In this document: piece after piece, positions 44,685 to 54,390 of the stretch
Numbering within the stretch: the stretch's first letter is position 1
Layout of the letters: every line of letters begins with the position of its first letter
Assembly (NCBI GenBank): GCA_965263305.1
Contig: OZ253666.1
Span: 3,162,001-3,226,000, forward strand
Reading direction: 5' to 3'
DNA from: MED-G105 sp965263305
GTDB lineage: Bacteria; Pseudomonadota; Alphaproteobacteria; Caulobacterales; Parvularculaceae
Length of the DNA stretch: 64,000 bases
Position numbers and translations under genes: made by a program
Notes under the pieces: generated by a model
Told to the model about the DNA's origin: nothing
Databases searched by the model: none
The model's input: only the letters and a program-made list of their open reading frames with translations

Positions 44685-45353
44685 TTAGACGCCTTTTGAA
44701 GCGCCATCCGTATCGGGATGACAATCATAAACCGCGCCGCGGGAGATGACCGTTGTTGGGTCAATAATGGCGCCCGGCGCGATTACCGCGTTGGCCCCGA
44801 TTTTGACGCCGTCGCCCAATAGGGCGCCGAACTTTTCGACGCCGGTATCGATTATTTCCCCGCCCGGCCGTCCGATCAGAATTCGTTTATCCGCTTGTTC
44901 ATTGCGGTGATTGGCGATGACGACGCCGGCTTCAATGTTCACATCCTCACCGAGCAAACTGTCCCCCACAAAGGCGAGATGGGCTATTTTCGCGCCCCTT
45001 AAAAGAAAAGAGGATTTTACCTCGCAGGAAGGGCCGATCACGCAATCGTCGTCCAGAAAGACGCCGCCGCGCAAATAGGCGAATGCGCCGACGAAACAAT
45101 TGCGCCCGATGATGATAGGTCCTTTTAAAACCGCCTCTTCTTCGACTGTTGCGCTGGCGTGGATGAAAACATCACCGTCTCGGCGCCAATCCAGGCCGCA
45201 TTCTTTTTGACGTTCGCGAATGATGGCGGCGGCGTCTTGCGTCAACGACCAGGGTGTGCGCTCAGCGTATTCGTCGCCAAGAGCGCCGGCGAGGCGATTT
45301 AACCAATCGCTTGTTCGAATGGCGGCGGACCTGTCGGACGATTGTGGCGTCAT
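44685..45353 (-). CDS. Left-handed beta-helix (hexapeptide) protein, GlmU/acyltransferase-like
   Basis: The 222-residue product is mostly hexapeptide repeats: VFIHASATVEEEAVLKGPIIIGRNC, VFLDDDCVIGPSCEVK, AKIAHLAFVGDSLLGEDVNIEAGVVIANH and VKIGANAVIAPGAIID. This matches the C-terminal half of GlmU-like sugar nucleotidyltransferases, but no nucleotidyltransferase domain precedes it. It may be an acyltransferase with an unknown acceptor. The PH-domain gene lies 18 bases upstream on the same strand, so they are probably cotranscribed. Confidence 0.72.
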   Translation of the reverse strand: MTPQSSDRSAAIRTSDWLNRLAGALGDEYAERTPWSLTQDAAAIIRERQKECGLDWRRDGDVFIHASATVEEEAVLKGPIIIGRNCFVGAFAYLRGGVFLDDDCVIGPSCEVKSSFLLRGAKIAHLAFVGDSLLGEDVNIEAGVVIANHRNEQADKRILIGRPGGEIIDTGVEKFGALLGDGVKIGANAVIAPGAIIDPTTVISRGAVYDCHPDTDGASKGV

Positions 45354-45371
45354 GGGCGCGCGAGGATCGCG

Positions 45372-45905
45372 TTAGTCGGCGTCTCCGGTGCGCTCATCGA
45401 AGGACGAACGGCGCAGATCCGCCCGGGTGTTTTCGATGATTTTCCGCACCCCAATGGGGTCATCAAGGTTCGGCAATTCGATCAGGCCAACACCAGTGCC
45501 GCGCATGATGAGGGCGCCATAGCCGAAAAGACGGCCCCAGACTGATTGTCTCAACGTGATTTCTTCAATCTTGTTGAGGCTAACCTCTTGGGTGTTCCTT
45601 GAGACAAGCCCGGTCTTATAAACAAACCGATAGGTCGTCACCACAATTTCCGTGGTATAAAGAACAATGAGATGGCTAAACAGGATGATCGACCCGGCAA
45701 ACACCGCGACCGCGGCGCTCCACCACCCGACCTGAAGGTCTGAAAAGGCGACATCGCGCAAAAACTGCACATAGCCTAGGACGCCGACCGGCAATAAGCC
45801 GATGATGAACCATACCATCGGGAAGAAGCTATAAGTCCAATTGAAATTGGCGCGATGAACGATGCTCTCATCGCTCGCAAGCGTCTTTTCTACATAACTC
45901 GACAT
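45372..45905 (-). CDS. Membrane protein with bacterial PH (YdbS/YdbT-type) domain
   Basis: The 177-residue product has two transmembrane helices (FFPMVWFIIGLLPVGVLGYV and AAVAVFAGSIILFSHLIV). A bPH2 domain follows: TTYRFVYKTGLVSRNTQEVSLNKIEEITLRQS, then RLFGYGALIMRGTGVG. Such proteins are common and poorly understood; they may sense or organise membranes. It precedes the hexapeptide gene in the same orientation. Confidence 0.85.
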   Translation of the reverse strand: MSSYVEKTLASDESIVHRANFNWTYSFFPMVWFIIGLLPVGVLGYVQFLRDVAFSDLQVGWWSAAVAVFAGSIILFSHLIVLYTTEIVVTTYRFVYKTGLVSRNTQEVSLNKIEEITLRQSVWGRLFGYGALIMRGTGVGLIELPNLDDPIGVRKIIENTRADLRRSSFDERTGDAD

Positions 45906-46173
45906 ATCGGCGCGGCCCCTCTTCGCTTTTTAGCTTGGGTATTTGTTTCTCATATAATGGGCAAGACGTCACCCGCCAACGGCGATAGACGCCCTGAAGC
46001 GTTGAAACGACCCGCGCGAAGGGATAAGACGCGCAATCTGTTGCAACGACGCCGTGAATCGACCCTCGATTTTTCCCGTGAAGCCCCGTTTTCCCTTGGG
46101 AATGACGCCGTTTTGAGGCATCGCTTCGGTCGGGCGAACCCGTCGTTCGCGTCTTTTGAAGATATGGAAGAAA

Positions 46174-47841
46174 ATGGCGAACCACCAATTTATTTACTTC
46201 ATGCAAGGTCTGTCCAAAGCGTATACGGGCGGCAAAAAAGTATTAGAAAACATACATTTACAGTTTTATCCTGATGCGAAAATCGGGATTGTCGGGGTCA
46301 ACGGCGCCGGTAAATCGACTTTGCTGAAAATTATGGCGGGCGTCGATACAGAGTTTTCCGGGGAGGCGTACCCGGCTGATGGGGCTAAAATTGGCTATCT
46401 TCCCCAGGAGCCGGAGCTTGATGCCTCGAAAACGGTTTTTGAGAACGCGATGGAAGGCGTCGGGGAGCTAAAGGCGAAAATCGACGCGTTCAATGAAGTT
46501 TCTATGGAGCTTGGTGAGAATTATTCCGATGAATTGATGGAGAAAATGTCCGCCCTTCAGGAGGAGATCGATGCGGCCGACGCCTGGGACCTCGATTCGA
46601 AGGTGGAAATGGCGATGGACGCCCTTCGATGCCCGCCGGGGGATTGGGCGGTCGATAATTTGTCGGGCGGCGAAAAACGCCGCGTGGCGTTGGCGAAGCT
46701 GCTTTTGTCAAAGCCGGATCTTTTGTTGCTGGACGAACCGACCAACCATCTGGATGCTGAATCCGTCGCTTGGTTGGAACATTACCTGAGGGATTATGAC
46801 GGCGCCGTGATCCTCGTGACCCATGACCGGTACTTTCTTGATAATGTGACGGGCTGGGTTTTGGAGCTCGATCGCGGTCGCGGCATCCCCCATGAGGGCA
46901 ACTATTCTTCGTGGCTCGACGCCAAGCGAAAACGCCTGGAACAGGAAGAGCGCGAGGAGCAGAACCGGAAGAAAACCCTTGATCGCGAAGCCAGCTGGAT
47001 TAACGCCAGCCCCAAGGCGCGCCAAGCCAAATCCAAAGCGCGGATCAACGCTTATGATGAGTTACTGAATAAGGCGTCCAAAGAAGATATTAACATGGCG
47101 CAGATTCAAATTCCGCCAGGGCCGCGCCTTGGCGGTGTGGTGATTGAAGCGGAAGGGTTGAAGAAGGCCTTTGGCGATAAGCTGCTTTATGAGAACCTTT
47201 CCTTCAAGCTACCACCGGGCGGCATTGTTGGGGTGATCGGGCCAAACGGCGCCGGTAAAACGACATTATTCCGTATGCTTACCGGTCACGAAACCCCTGA
47301 CGAAGGGGAATTACGGATCGGCGATACCGTGAAGCTCGGTTACGTCGATCAAACGCGGGAAGACTTATCGCCCGACAAAAACGTCTGGGAAGAGATCTCA
47401 GGCGGCCTTGATGTTATTCAGCTCGGCAAGCGAGAGATACCAAGCCGCGCCTATGTTGGTTGGTTCAACTTCAAAGGCGGCGATCAGCAAAAGAAAGTCG
47501 GTTCGTTATCGGGCGGTGAGCGGAACCGCGTGCAACTCGCCAAAATGCTGACGGAGGGCGCAAACACCCTTCTGTTGGACGAACCGACCAACGATTTGGA
47601 CGTGGACACCCTCCGGGAATTGGAACGGGCGTTGGAAGATTTCGCGGGTTGCGCGGTCATTATCTCTCACGATCGTTGGTTCCTTGATCGTATCGCGACC
47701 CATATCCTTGCCTTTGAAGGCGACAGCCATGTTGAGTGGTTTGAAGGGGCGTTTTCTGATTATATAGAAGATAAGAAAAGACGCCTTGGCCCGGATGCCG
47801 ATGTGCCAAAGCGAATTAAATATAAGCCGCTGACGCGTTAA
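46174..47841 (+). CDS. ettA: Energy-dependent translational throttle protein EttA (ABC-F)
   Basis: I start at ATG 46174 (MANHQFIYFMQGLSK), giving exactly the 555 residues usual for EttA. Two ABC domains are present, with GVNGAGKSTLL and GPNGAGKTTLF as Walker A, LSGGEKRRVAL and LSGGERNRVQL as signatures, and LLLLDEPTNHLD and LLLDEPTNDLD as Walker B. EttA binds the ribosomal E site and slows the first peptide bond when ATP is low. It has no membrane domain, as expected. Confidence 0.95.
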   Translation: MANHQFIYFMQGLSKAYTGGKKVLENIHLQFYPDAKIGIVGVNGAGKSTLLKIMAGVDTEFSGEAYPADGAKIGYLPQEPELDASKTVFENAMEGVGELKAKIDAFNEVSMELGENYSDELMEKMSALQEEIDAADAWDLDSKVEMAMDALRCPPGDWAVDNLSGGEKRRVALAKLLLSKPDLLLLDEPTNHLDAESVAWLEHYLRDYDGAVILVTHDRYFLDNVTGWVLELDRGRGIPHEGNYSSWLDAKRKRLEQEEREEQNRKKTLDREASWINASPKARQAKSKARINAYDELLNKASKEDINMAQIQIPPGPRLGGVVIEAEGLKKAFGDKLLYENLSFKLPPGGIVGVIGPNGAGKTTLFRMLTGHETPDEGELRIGDTVKLGYVDQTREDLSPDKNVWEEISGGLDVIQLGKREIPSRAYVGWFNFKGGDQQKKVGSLSGGERNRVQLAKMLTEGANTLLLDEPTNDLDVDTLRELERALEDFAGCAVIISHDRWFLDRIATHILAFEGDSHVEWFEGAFSDYIEDKKRRLGPDADVPKRIKYKPLTR

Positions 47842-47890
47842 TCAAAGGCGCGCCGAAAACGGCGGCGATCAATATATAACGAGGGGTCCT

Positions 47891-49273
47891 ATGCTGAGAA
47901 TATTCGCCGCCGCCATGATGTTAGGGTTGTGCGCTTGTGGGGGCGCGCCTGACGCCCACGCTCAACAACAAGCCGATAATCAATCAAGCGCTGACGACCC
48001 GGATCGTGAAACCAATGATGCAGGCGCAGAAGAAAATGCGCGGGCAGACGATGGCAAAAGCGTCATCTATCTAACGGCTGGCGCTTTAGCGGACCCTGTT
48101 GTTGGCGATACCAACGCGTCGCCCGCGCTGATCATTGAAAACGGGATTATTACCGCTGTTGGGGCCCAAGAAACCCTGGCGGCGCCAGATGGCGCCGACG
48201 TCATTGATCTTGGCGATAAAACGGTTTTGCCCGGGCTTATCGATATGCATGTCCACCTCACAAGCTCTGCGGAAAAGGGGCGGGGATATGCCGGTCTTCA
48301 GTATGCGGGGGATCGCGGGGTAATTTGGGGTGTTGTCCATGCTGCGCGCACCTTGGAGGCCGGGTTTACGACTGTGCGCGATGTTGGCTCGAGAGGCTTC
48401 GCGATATTAAGTATCCGTGATGCGATAAATGAGGGCGAAATACCGGGCCCTCGGGTTTTTGCATCGGGACCGCCCGTTGGAATTGTCGGCGGACACTGTT
48501 CGGATAACAACGCGTTGCCATACGATGCGGAACGAACCGGCGATGGGGTTGCGACGGGTCCGTGGGATATGCGGGAGAAAGTCCGCCGTAACATTAAGTT
48601 TGGCGTTGATCTCATCAAAACCTGCTCGACGGGCGGTGTCTTCTCGAAAGGGACGTTATTAGGCGCACCTCAATCGACCGTGGAGGAACTAAAAGCCATT
48701 GTTGATGAAGCGCATCTGCGCGGGCTGAAAGTCGCGTCCCACGCCCACGGCGCCATCGGGATAAAAAACGCGATCAGAGCCGGTGTTGATACGGTGGAGC
48801 ATGCAAGTTTTCTCGACAATGAAGCGATTAGCATGGTGCTTGAAAATGGCGTCTACCTTTCCATGGATATTTATAACACGGAATATACATTGTCCGTTGG
48901 TGAGAGCTTAGGCGTGCCGGAAGAATCCTTACAAAAAGAACGCGCCGTTGGCGGCGTGCAGCGGGAGAGCTTTCGCAAAGCGGTGAAGGCCGGCGCTAAA
49001 GTTGTTTTCGGTACCGATGCCGCGATCTATCCCCATGGCGACAATGCCAATCAGTTTTCGCGCATGGTGAGGTTTGGCATGACGCCCCAGCAGGCGGTGC
49101 GCGCGGCGACAATCCTTGCCGCCGAAGCTCTCAATAAGGAAGGAGAGCTTGGCTGCATCGCCGTTGGGTGTAAGGCAGATATTATCGCGGTCGATGGCGA
49201 TCCGTTTGAGGATGTATCCGTTTTAGAAACGGTTGATTTCGTCATGAAAGACGGTGTTGTACATCTCAATTAA
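47891..49273 (+). CDS. Exported metal-dependent amidohydrolase (imidazolonepropionase/Xaa-Pro-like)
   Basis: The 460-residue product has a short hydrophobic N-terminus with two cysteines (MMLGLCACGG), so it may be a lipoprotein. The amidohydrolase metal ligands are visible: DMHVHL, the lysine in DLIKTCSTGG, ASHAHG, VEHASFLD and the aspartate in FGTDAAIYPHGDN. Related proteins hydrolyse C-terminal Lys/Arg or Pro dipeptides; the substrate here is not determined. It follows ettA by 49 bases with its own GAGGGGTCC site. Confidence 0.88.
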   Translation: MLRIFAAAMMLGLCACGGAPDAHAQQQADNQSSADDPDRETNDAGAEENARADDGKSVIYLTAGALADPVVGDTNASPALIIENGIITAVGAQETLAAPDGADVIDLGDKTVLPGLIDMHVHLTSSAEKGRGYAGLQYAGDRGVIWGVVHAARTLEAGFTTVRDVGSRGFAILSIRDAINEGEIPGPRVFASGPPVGIVGGHCSDNNALPYDAERTGDGVATGPWDMREKVRRNIKFGVDLIKTCSTGGVFSKGTLLGAPQSTVEELKAIVDEAHLRGLKVASHAHGAIGIKNAIRAGVDTVEHASFLDNEAISMVLENGVYLSMDIYNTEYTLSVGESLGVPEESLQKERAVGGVQRESFRKAVKAGAKVVFGTDAAIYPHGDNANQFSRMVRFGMTPQQAVRAATILAAEALNKEGELGCIAVGCKADIIAVDGDPFEDVSVLETVDFVMKDGVVHLN

Positions 49274-49286
49274 TCGCCAGACACGT

Positions 49287-50342
49287 TTAACAACATCCGC
49301 TGATCGCGTCGACGCCGTCGGCATTTTGGCCGAAGGGCGAGAGCGTGCCGCATCCTGGGAAAATCCCGTAATGGGTTGACCAATCGCCGATGAAATCAAA
49401 GTAACGTGCAAATCGTGATTCATTCAGCATGCGGTAGGTATTGCCGCATACGGAAAAAACGCGCCCTTTTTCGATGTAGTGATGGCTGTCGAGGGTAAAT
49501 GCGTTTTCGGCATTCTCTACGCCGCCTTTATATATAACCGCCTGGCCGTAATCTTCGCAGGCGGCTTCCAGCTCATCGATTTTGAACAGACGGTAGGTCG
49601 CGGAGTGGAATGCCGTTGGCGCCAGCATGGTTTTCAATTCAGGGCTGTTAATGGCGAGGGGACGATCCGTGACCAAACGCGGATCTTGAAAGCCTGATTT
49701 TTTGGCGATCGTCAGAAAATCATTCCAGTACAACGCGCCGGCAAGGCATTCGCCGTGGGCGGCTTCGTGCTCGCTCAGTTCTGGCGGCAGGCGCCGGTCC
49801 GCATAAACGTCAGAGAAATAAAACTCACCGCCCGGCTTCAGGAGATCATAAGCGGCCGAAAAGACTGCTTCTTTATCTGGGCACAGATTGATGACGCAGT
49901 TTGAAACGATGACGTCAAAGCTGTTTAGATCAAGCGGTAGGTCAAGGAGTTTCTCGATATCACCTTGTAGGAACGTGACGTTCGATGTTGCGTAACCGTA
50001 TTTTTCGGCATGCCATTCTTGCGTGTTGCGAGCGACGTCTAGTTGCTGCGGGGTCATGTCGACACCAACAACATGGCCCTTTTCGCCAACAAGGCGGGAA
50101 AGGGCATAGGCATCGCGACCGGCGCCGCACCCAAGATCCAAAACCTTGGCGCCCTCGAGGGAGAGGGGAGCGATGAGACCGCAGCCGTAATACCGCTCCA
50201 AGACATCGGGGTGAATATCGCGCAGTAGGGCCCTTACATAGGCGGGTGTATCCTCGAAGGTGCAGCAGGCGTCGGTCATCAAATCGGCTGATGATTGAAG
50301 CGTTTCGCCATAATAGGTTTTTACATTCTGCTGGATATTCAC
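49287..50342 (-). CDS. arsM: Arsenite methyltransferase-like protein
   Basis: The 351-residue product has a SAM-binding motif (VLDLGCGAGRDAY) and DVIVSNCVINL. The As(III)-binding cysteines of ArsM appear as C54 in YYGCGL, C149 in SNCVINL and C199 in HGECLAG; the 149-199 distance equals that of algal CmArsM (174-224). A C26-C27 pair stands near the N-terminus. The C-terminal domain ends with SGCC. ArsM methylates arsenite to volatile or excreted forms. No ars operon or ArsR is beside it. Two copies of GCCTATAAA (50382-50390, 50415-50423) and a TGTGATCACA palindrome (50433-50442) lie upstream. Confidence 0.85.
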   Translation of the reverse strand: MNIQQNVKTYYGETLQSSADLMTDACCTFEDTPAYVRALLRDIHPDVLERYYGCGLIAPLSLEGAKVLDLGCGAGRDAYALSRLVGEKGHVVGVDMTPQQLDVARNTQEWHAEKYGYATSNVTFLQGDIEKLLDLPLDLNSFDVIVSNCVINLCPDKEAVFSAAYDLLKPGGEFYFSDVYADRRLPPELSEHEAAHGECLAGALYWNDFLTIAKKSGFQDPRLVTDRPLAINSPELKTMLAPTAFHSATYRLFKIDELEAACEDYGQAVIYKGGVENAENAFTLDSHHYIEKGRVFSVCGNTYRMLNESRFARYFDFIGDWSTHYGIFPGCGTLSPFGQNADGVDAISGCC

Positions 50343-50381
50343 AGGTTTTGCCCCTTTCTCGTCATTTCCGGGTCACGAGAT

Positions 50382-50442
50382 GCCTATAAACGGTCGGCAT
50401 CCGCAATGCCGAAAGCCTATAAATGTCGGTTTTGTGATCACA
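50382..50442. promoter_or_regulatory. Repeats between arsM and the divergent DUF2236 gene
   Basis: GCCTATAAA occurs at 50382-50390 and 50415-50423, each followed within a few bases by GTCGG. The perfect palindrome TGTGATCACA lies at 50433-50442. They sit in the 233-base divergent region and could be regulator sites, though none matches a site I can name with confidence. Confidence 0.3.
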
Positions 50443-50575
50443 TCAACCTGCCGGCGTTACTTTGCTCAACCCTCGAGGCCGAAACTGCTAACATTTTGAT
50501 ATACGGTGTAAGTTTGAAAAGGGTGCGCGTGACGCCGCCGTGGCGGATTGTAGAAAAGCAGTAGAGTTCTAGCGA

Positions 50576-51532
50576 ATGACCATTACCGGTAGAGTATCCA
50601 ATCTAGTCCCGTCGCGCCTCCGCGCTGCGGCGATGCGCCCTCTAGAGAACCATCTCGACGGGGCGGCGACCGCCTTTCTAACCGCGGGATCGGGACGATT
50701 GCCGGATTTTTCGGGCCCTGTTGGAGAGCCGTCATTTTCACCGCCGTCTTCGGTCGCATGGCGAGTGTTCAAAAATCCGGTAGCGCTTTTTATTGGCGGC
50801 GCGGCGGCCGTCTTGCTCGAATTCGCTGATGCGCGGGTGCGCTCTGGCGTTTGGGACCATTCCTCGTTCCGGGAGGATCCGGTGGGGCGGTTACGCCGGA
50901 CGGGATTGGCGGCGATGGTCACGGTGTATGGCGCTAAAAGCGTTGCGCTCGCCATGATTGAACGGGTTAAGCGCCTTCATGATCGCGTTGAAGGAGTGAC
51001 GCCGGGTGGAGAGGCCTATCGCGCGAATGACCCGGCCTTGCTGACCTGGGTGCATGCGACGGCGAGTTTCGGGTTTTTGGAAGCCTATTCGCGCTTTGTC
51101 GCGCCCCTGTCGAGGGTGGAAAAAGATCAGTTCTTCGCCGACACCCAAAAAAGCGCCCGCGCCTATGGCGCCGACCGGTCTCCTGGAAATGTTGGTGAAT
51201 GGGAAGCATTGTTAGAGGAATGGCAGCCGCGGTTTGAAGCCTCGCCGGAAGTTTTTGAATTTTTGTCCATCATGCGCAAAGCGCCCGCGCTGCCGGGCGC
51301 GATGCAGTTTTCACAACGTATTTTTCTTCGCGCCGCCGTTGAAATACTGCCGCCCGAAGCGCGCAAAGCGCTGGACCTGGGGCCGTCTTTCGGTCTTCGA
51401 CCCTTGGAAGGCATGCTCGTTCAACGCATCGGCAGACGCGCTGACCGGTTGATCTTGCGCTCCGCGCCCGCTGTTCAGGCGTGCCAACGCCTTGGCTTGC
51501 CGGCGACCTATCTTTATCCGCACCGCCACTGA
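50576..51532 (+). CDS. DUF2236 / MpaB-type oxygenase-like protein
   Basis: The 318-residue product matches the oxygenase MpaB/DUF2236 pattern: FKNPVALFIGGAAAVLLEFADARVRSGVWDHSSF early, then LLTWVHATASFGFLEAYSRFV, with His and Glu residues suggested to bind haem in the family. Family members act on fungal or bacterial secondary products or latex; the substrate here is unknown. It is divergent from arsM. ATG 50576 is the first start in frame. Confidence 0.85.
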   Translation: MTITGRVSNLVPSRLRAAAMRPLENHLDGAATAFLTAGSGRLPDFSGPVGEPSFSPPSSVAWRVFKNPVALFIGGAAAVLLEFADARVRSGVWDHSSFREDPVGRLRRTGLAAMVTVYGAKSVALAMIERVKRLHDRVEGVTPGGEAYRANDPALLTWVHATASFGFLEAYSRFVAPLSRVEKDQFFADTQKSARAYGADRSPGNVGEWEALLEEWQPRFEASPEVFEFLSIMRKAPALPGAMQFSQRIFLRAAVEILPPEARKALDLGPSFGLRPLEGMLVQRIGRRADRLILRSAPAVQACQRLGLPATYLYPHRH

Positions 51533-51618
51533 TGCGACGCTGACATGAAGGGACGGCGTATTGATGAAAGGGGGAACCGGCTCTAAAGACCTCGAAAAGC
51601 AATTTTCAAGAAGATCTT

Positions 51619-54375
51619 ATGAGCGCCATTACCCCGGAAGTCGTTGCTGAGCACGGCCTTAAGCCCGACGAGTATGAAGAGATCAAATCCCATATCGGGC
51701 GAGAACCCAATCTACTGGAGCTCGGCTTGTTCTCGGTCATGTGGTCCGAACATTGTTCCTATAAATCGTCCCGCAAGCATCTGAAAAAACTGCCAACCGC
51801 GGCGCCATGGGTGGTGCAGGGACCGGGCGAAAATGCCGGCGTGATTGATATCGGGACAAATGATGACGGCGTGCCATTGGTCGCGATCTTCAAAATGGAA
51901 AGCCACAACCACCCGTCTTTCATCGAACCTTATCAGGGGGCGGCGACGGGCGTTGGCGGGATCATGCGCGATGTCTTCACCATGGGCGCGCGGCCCGTGG
52001 CGAATTTAAACGCCTTGCGATTTGGCGATTGGGATCACCCCAAGACGCGGCATTTGGTGAGCGGCGTCGTCTCCGGCATCGGCGGATACGGCAATTGCAT
52101 GGGCGTGCCGACGGTTGGCGGTGAGACGAATTTTGATCCGGCCTACAACAACAATATCCTCGTCAACGCAATGACGGTGGGTATCGCGGAAAAGCACCGC
52201 GTTTTCTATTCAGCGGCCCGGGGATCTGGCAATCCGGTTGTCTATGTGGGATCGAAGACCGGGCGCGATGGTATACACGGTGCGACGATGGCGTCGGCTG
52301 AATTCGGAGAGGGCTCTGAAGAAAAGCGGCCGACGGTTCAAGTTGGCGATCCGTTTACAGAGAAACTCTTGTTAGAAGCATGCCTTGAGTTGATGGCGAC
52401 GGACGCGATCATCGCGATCCAGGATATGGGCGCAGCGGGTCTGACGTCGTCATCAATCGAGATGGCGTCAAAAGGCGGCGGCGGCCTAGAGCTCAATCTT
52501 GATCACGTGCCACAGCGCGAAACGGGCATGAGCGCCTATGAGATGATGTTGTCGGAATCCCAGGAGCGGATGCTCATGGTATTAAAGCCCGGCAAGGAAG
52601 ATGACGCAAAGGCGATTTTCGATAAATGGGGCGTGGATTTCGCGGTCATCGGCGAGACAACTGAGAGCGGCCGTATCGTCATCCACCACAAGGGCGAGGT
52701 TGAAGCTGACTTACCCTTGGCGCCCCTTGCCGATGCCGCCCCTGAATATGATCGCCCGGCTGCGCCGTTAGAAAAACCGGCGCCATTGGAAGATCCCGTA
52801 GCGGCTTACGACGAAATCACCGTCACCCTCAGCGGTGAGGGCAAATCTGCGGACGAAATGAAAACCCTTTGTGACGCGCTGATCGCCGATCGCGTGCACG
52901 GGATGGATGGTCTTGATGCGGCCGCGTTCTCCGTAAAGCCTGCCGAGGCCATGCTCTATTGTAGACTGCGCAATGGCGATAAGAACACTTTTTCGCCGTT
53001 GAGCGAGGCGGCCGAAAACCTAAAACAGACGAGCGTTATCTCAGAACTTCGTGTCGAGACGAACCGCGAAGAGATTTCTATTGCGGATAGCTCTGGGCCC
53101 GTCTCAATGTTGATCGTGATGAGCGACCTCCTGAAGTCTCCAGCGCTGTGTTCGCGCCGTTGGATCTGGGAGCAATATGATCACACGGTTATGGGTGACA
53201 CGGTTATTGGCCCCGGCGGGGATGCAGCGCTTGTGCGTGTTCATGGTACGGATCGGGCGCTGGCGGTCAGCGCCGATGTCACGCCGCGATATGTGCAGGC
53301 TGATCCGGTGGAGGGCGGCAAGCAGGCGGTCGCGGAAACCTATCGAAATATTTGCGCGGTAGGCGCAGCGCCCCTGGCGGTGACCAACTGCCTGAATTTC
53401 GGAAACCCAGAGCGTCCCGAGATCATGGCCCAGTTTGTTGGCGCGTTGGAGGGCATGGCCGAGGCGTGCGAGGTTCTGGGATACCCGATCGTTTCCGGCA
53501 ATGTCTCGCTCTACAATGAAACCGATGGCGTGGCGATCCCACCGACTCCGGCGATCGGCGGGGTTGGCCTGCTTGATTCTGTTGGTAAGACGGTGCGGGT
53601 CGGCGGCGCGCAAACGGGTGATGAACTCATTGCGATCGGCGTGACCCGTGGTCACTTGGGGCAGTCGCTTTACCTGAAGCAGACATTCGATATTCATGAT
53701 GGCCCACCCCCGCCGGTTGACCTGGAAGCTGAACGCCGTAATGGCGGGCTAGTGCGTAAACTGATTGCTGAAGGCATCGTAACGGCTTGTCATGATGCGT
53801 CCGATGGCGGTCTTTTGGTCGCCGCAGCAGAAATGGCCTTAGCGAGCGGAGAGGGCCTTGACCTTCATACCCCGGTAAAACAACGCGCTGCGGCGTTCTG
53901 GTTTGGCGAGGATCAAGGCCGTTATCTTGTCGCGGCGGCGCCAGCGGCGGCCGATACCCTACTGTTGAAGGCGGCGATGGATGGCGTCCAAGCAACCAGG
54001 CTCGGCCGCTTTGCCGGAAATTTCATTCGGTTGGATGATAAAGATGCAATTGGTCTTCTGGATCTCGCCCAAATTCAGGATACCCCTTTAGAAACCTATA
54101 TGGCGGGTGACAGCGCCGCTTCTGATACGGAGAATTCTTCCATGCCCATGTCCGCCGATGCTATTAAATCCATGATCATCGAGGCGATGCCTGACGCTGA
54201 GATTGAGATCGAAGATCTTGCCGGTGATGGCGATCACTATCGGGCTCGGATCGTTTCGTCAGCCTTTAACGGTAAAAATAGGGTGCAGCAGCATCAGTTG
54301 GTCTACCGAGCGCTGAAAGGAAAAATGGGCGGCGAGTTGCATGCCCTAGCATTGGAGACCGAGGGCCGGGAATAA
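51619..54375 (+). CDS. purL: PurL phosphoribosylformylglycinamidine synthase with internal insertion and C-terminal BolA domain
   Basis: PurL makes FGAM from FGAR using ATP and ammonia in purine synthesis. The 918-residue product has the small-PurL motifs VMWSEHCSYKSSRKHL, FKMESHNHPS, QDMGAAGLTSSSIEMASKG, RWIWEQYDHTVMGDTV and CLNFGNPERP. Two features are unusual. Residues about 398-500 (52810-53118) are an extra block between the halves, which I do not recognise. Residues 842-918 (54142-54372) form a BolA/IbaG domain (SADAIKSMIIEAMPDAEIEIEDLAGDGDHY, RVQQHQLVY, MGGELHALAL). Without both the length is about 740, normal. In many Alphaproteobacteria bolA and grxD follow purL; here bolA is fused and grxD lies 3.2 kb on. 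Confidence 0.92.
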   Translation: MSAITPEVVAEHGLKPDEYEEIKSHIGREPNLLELGLFSVMWSEHCSYKSSRKHLKKLPTAAPWVVQGPGENAGVIDIGTNDDGVPLVAIFKMESHNHPSFIEPYQGAATGVGGIMRDVFTMGARPVANLNALRFGDWDHPKTRHLVSGVVSGIGGYGNCMGVPTVGGETNFDPAYNNNILVNAMTVGIAEKHRVFYSAARGSGNPVVYVGSKTGRDGIHGATMASAEFGEGSEEKRPTVQVGDPFTEKLLLEACLELMATDAIIAIQDMGAAGLTSSSIEMASKGGGGLELNLDHVPQRETGMSAYEMMLSESQERMLMVLKPGKEDDAKAIFDKWGVDFAVIGETTESGRIVIHHKGEVEADLPLAPLADAAPEYDRPAAPLEKPAPLEDPVAAYDEITVTLSGEGKSADEMKTLCDALIADRVHGMDGLDAAAFSVKPAEAMLYCRLRNGDKNTFSPLSEAAENLKQTSVISELRVETNREEISIADSSGPVSMLIVMSDLLKSPALCSRRWIWEQYDHTVMGDTVIGPGGDAALVRVHGTDRALAVSADVTPRYVQADPVEGGKQAVAETYRNICAVGAAPLAVTNCLNFGNPERPEIMAQFVGALEGMAEACEVLGYPIVSGNVSLYNETDGVAIPPTPAIGGVGLLDSVGKTVRVGGAQTGDELIAIGVTRGHLGQSLYLKQTFDIHDGPPPPVDLEAERRNGGLVRKLIAEGIVTACHDASDGGLLVAAAEMALASGEGLDLHTPVKQRAAAFWFGEDQGRYLVAAAPAAADTLLLKAAMDGVQATRLGRFAGNFIRLDDKDAIGLLDLAQIQDTPLETYMAGDSAASDTENSSMPMSADAIKSMIIEAMPDAEIEIEDLAGDGDHYRARIVSSAFNGKNRVQQHQLVYRALKGKMGGELHALALETEGRE

Positions 54376-54390
54376 TCTGGTCGATTCGCT

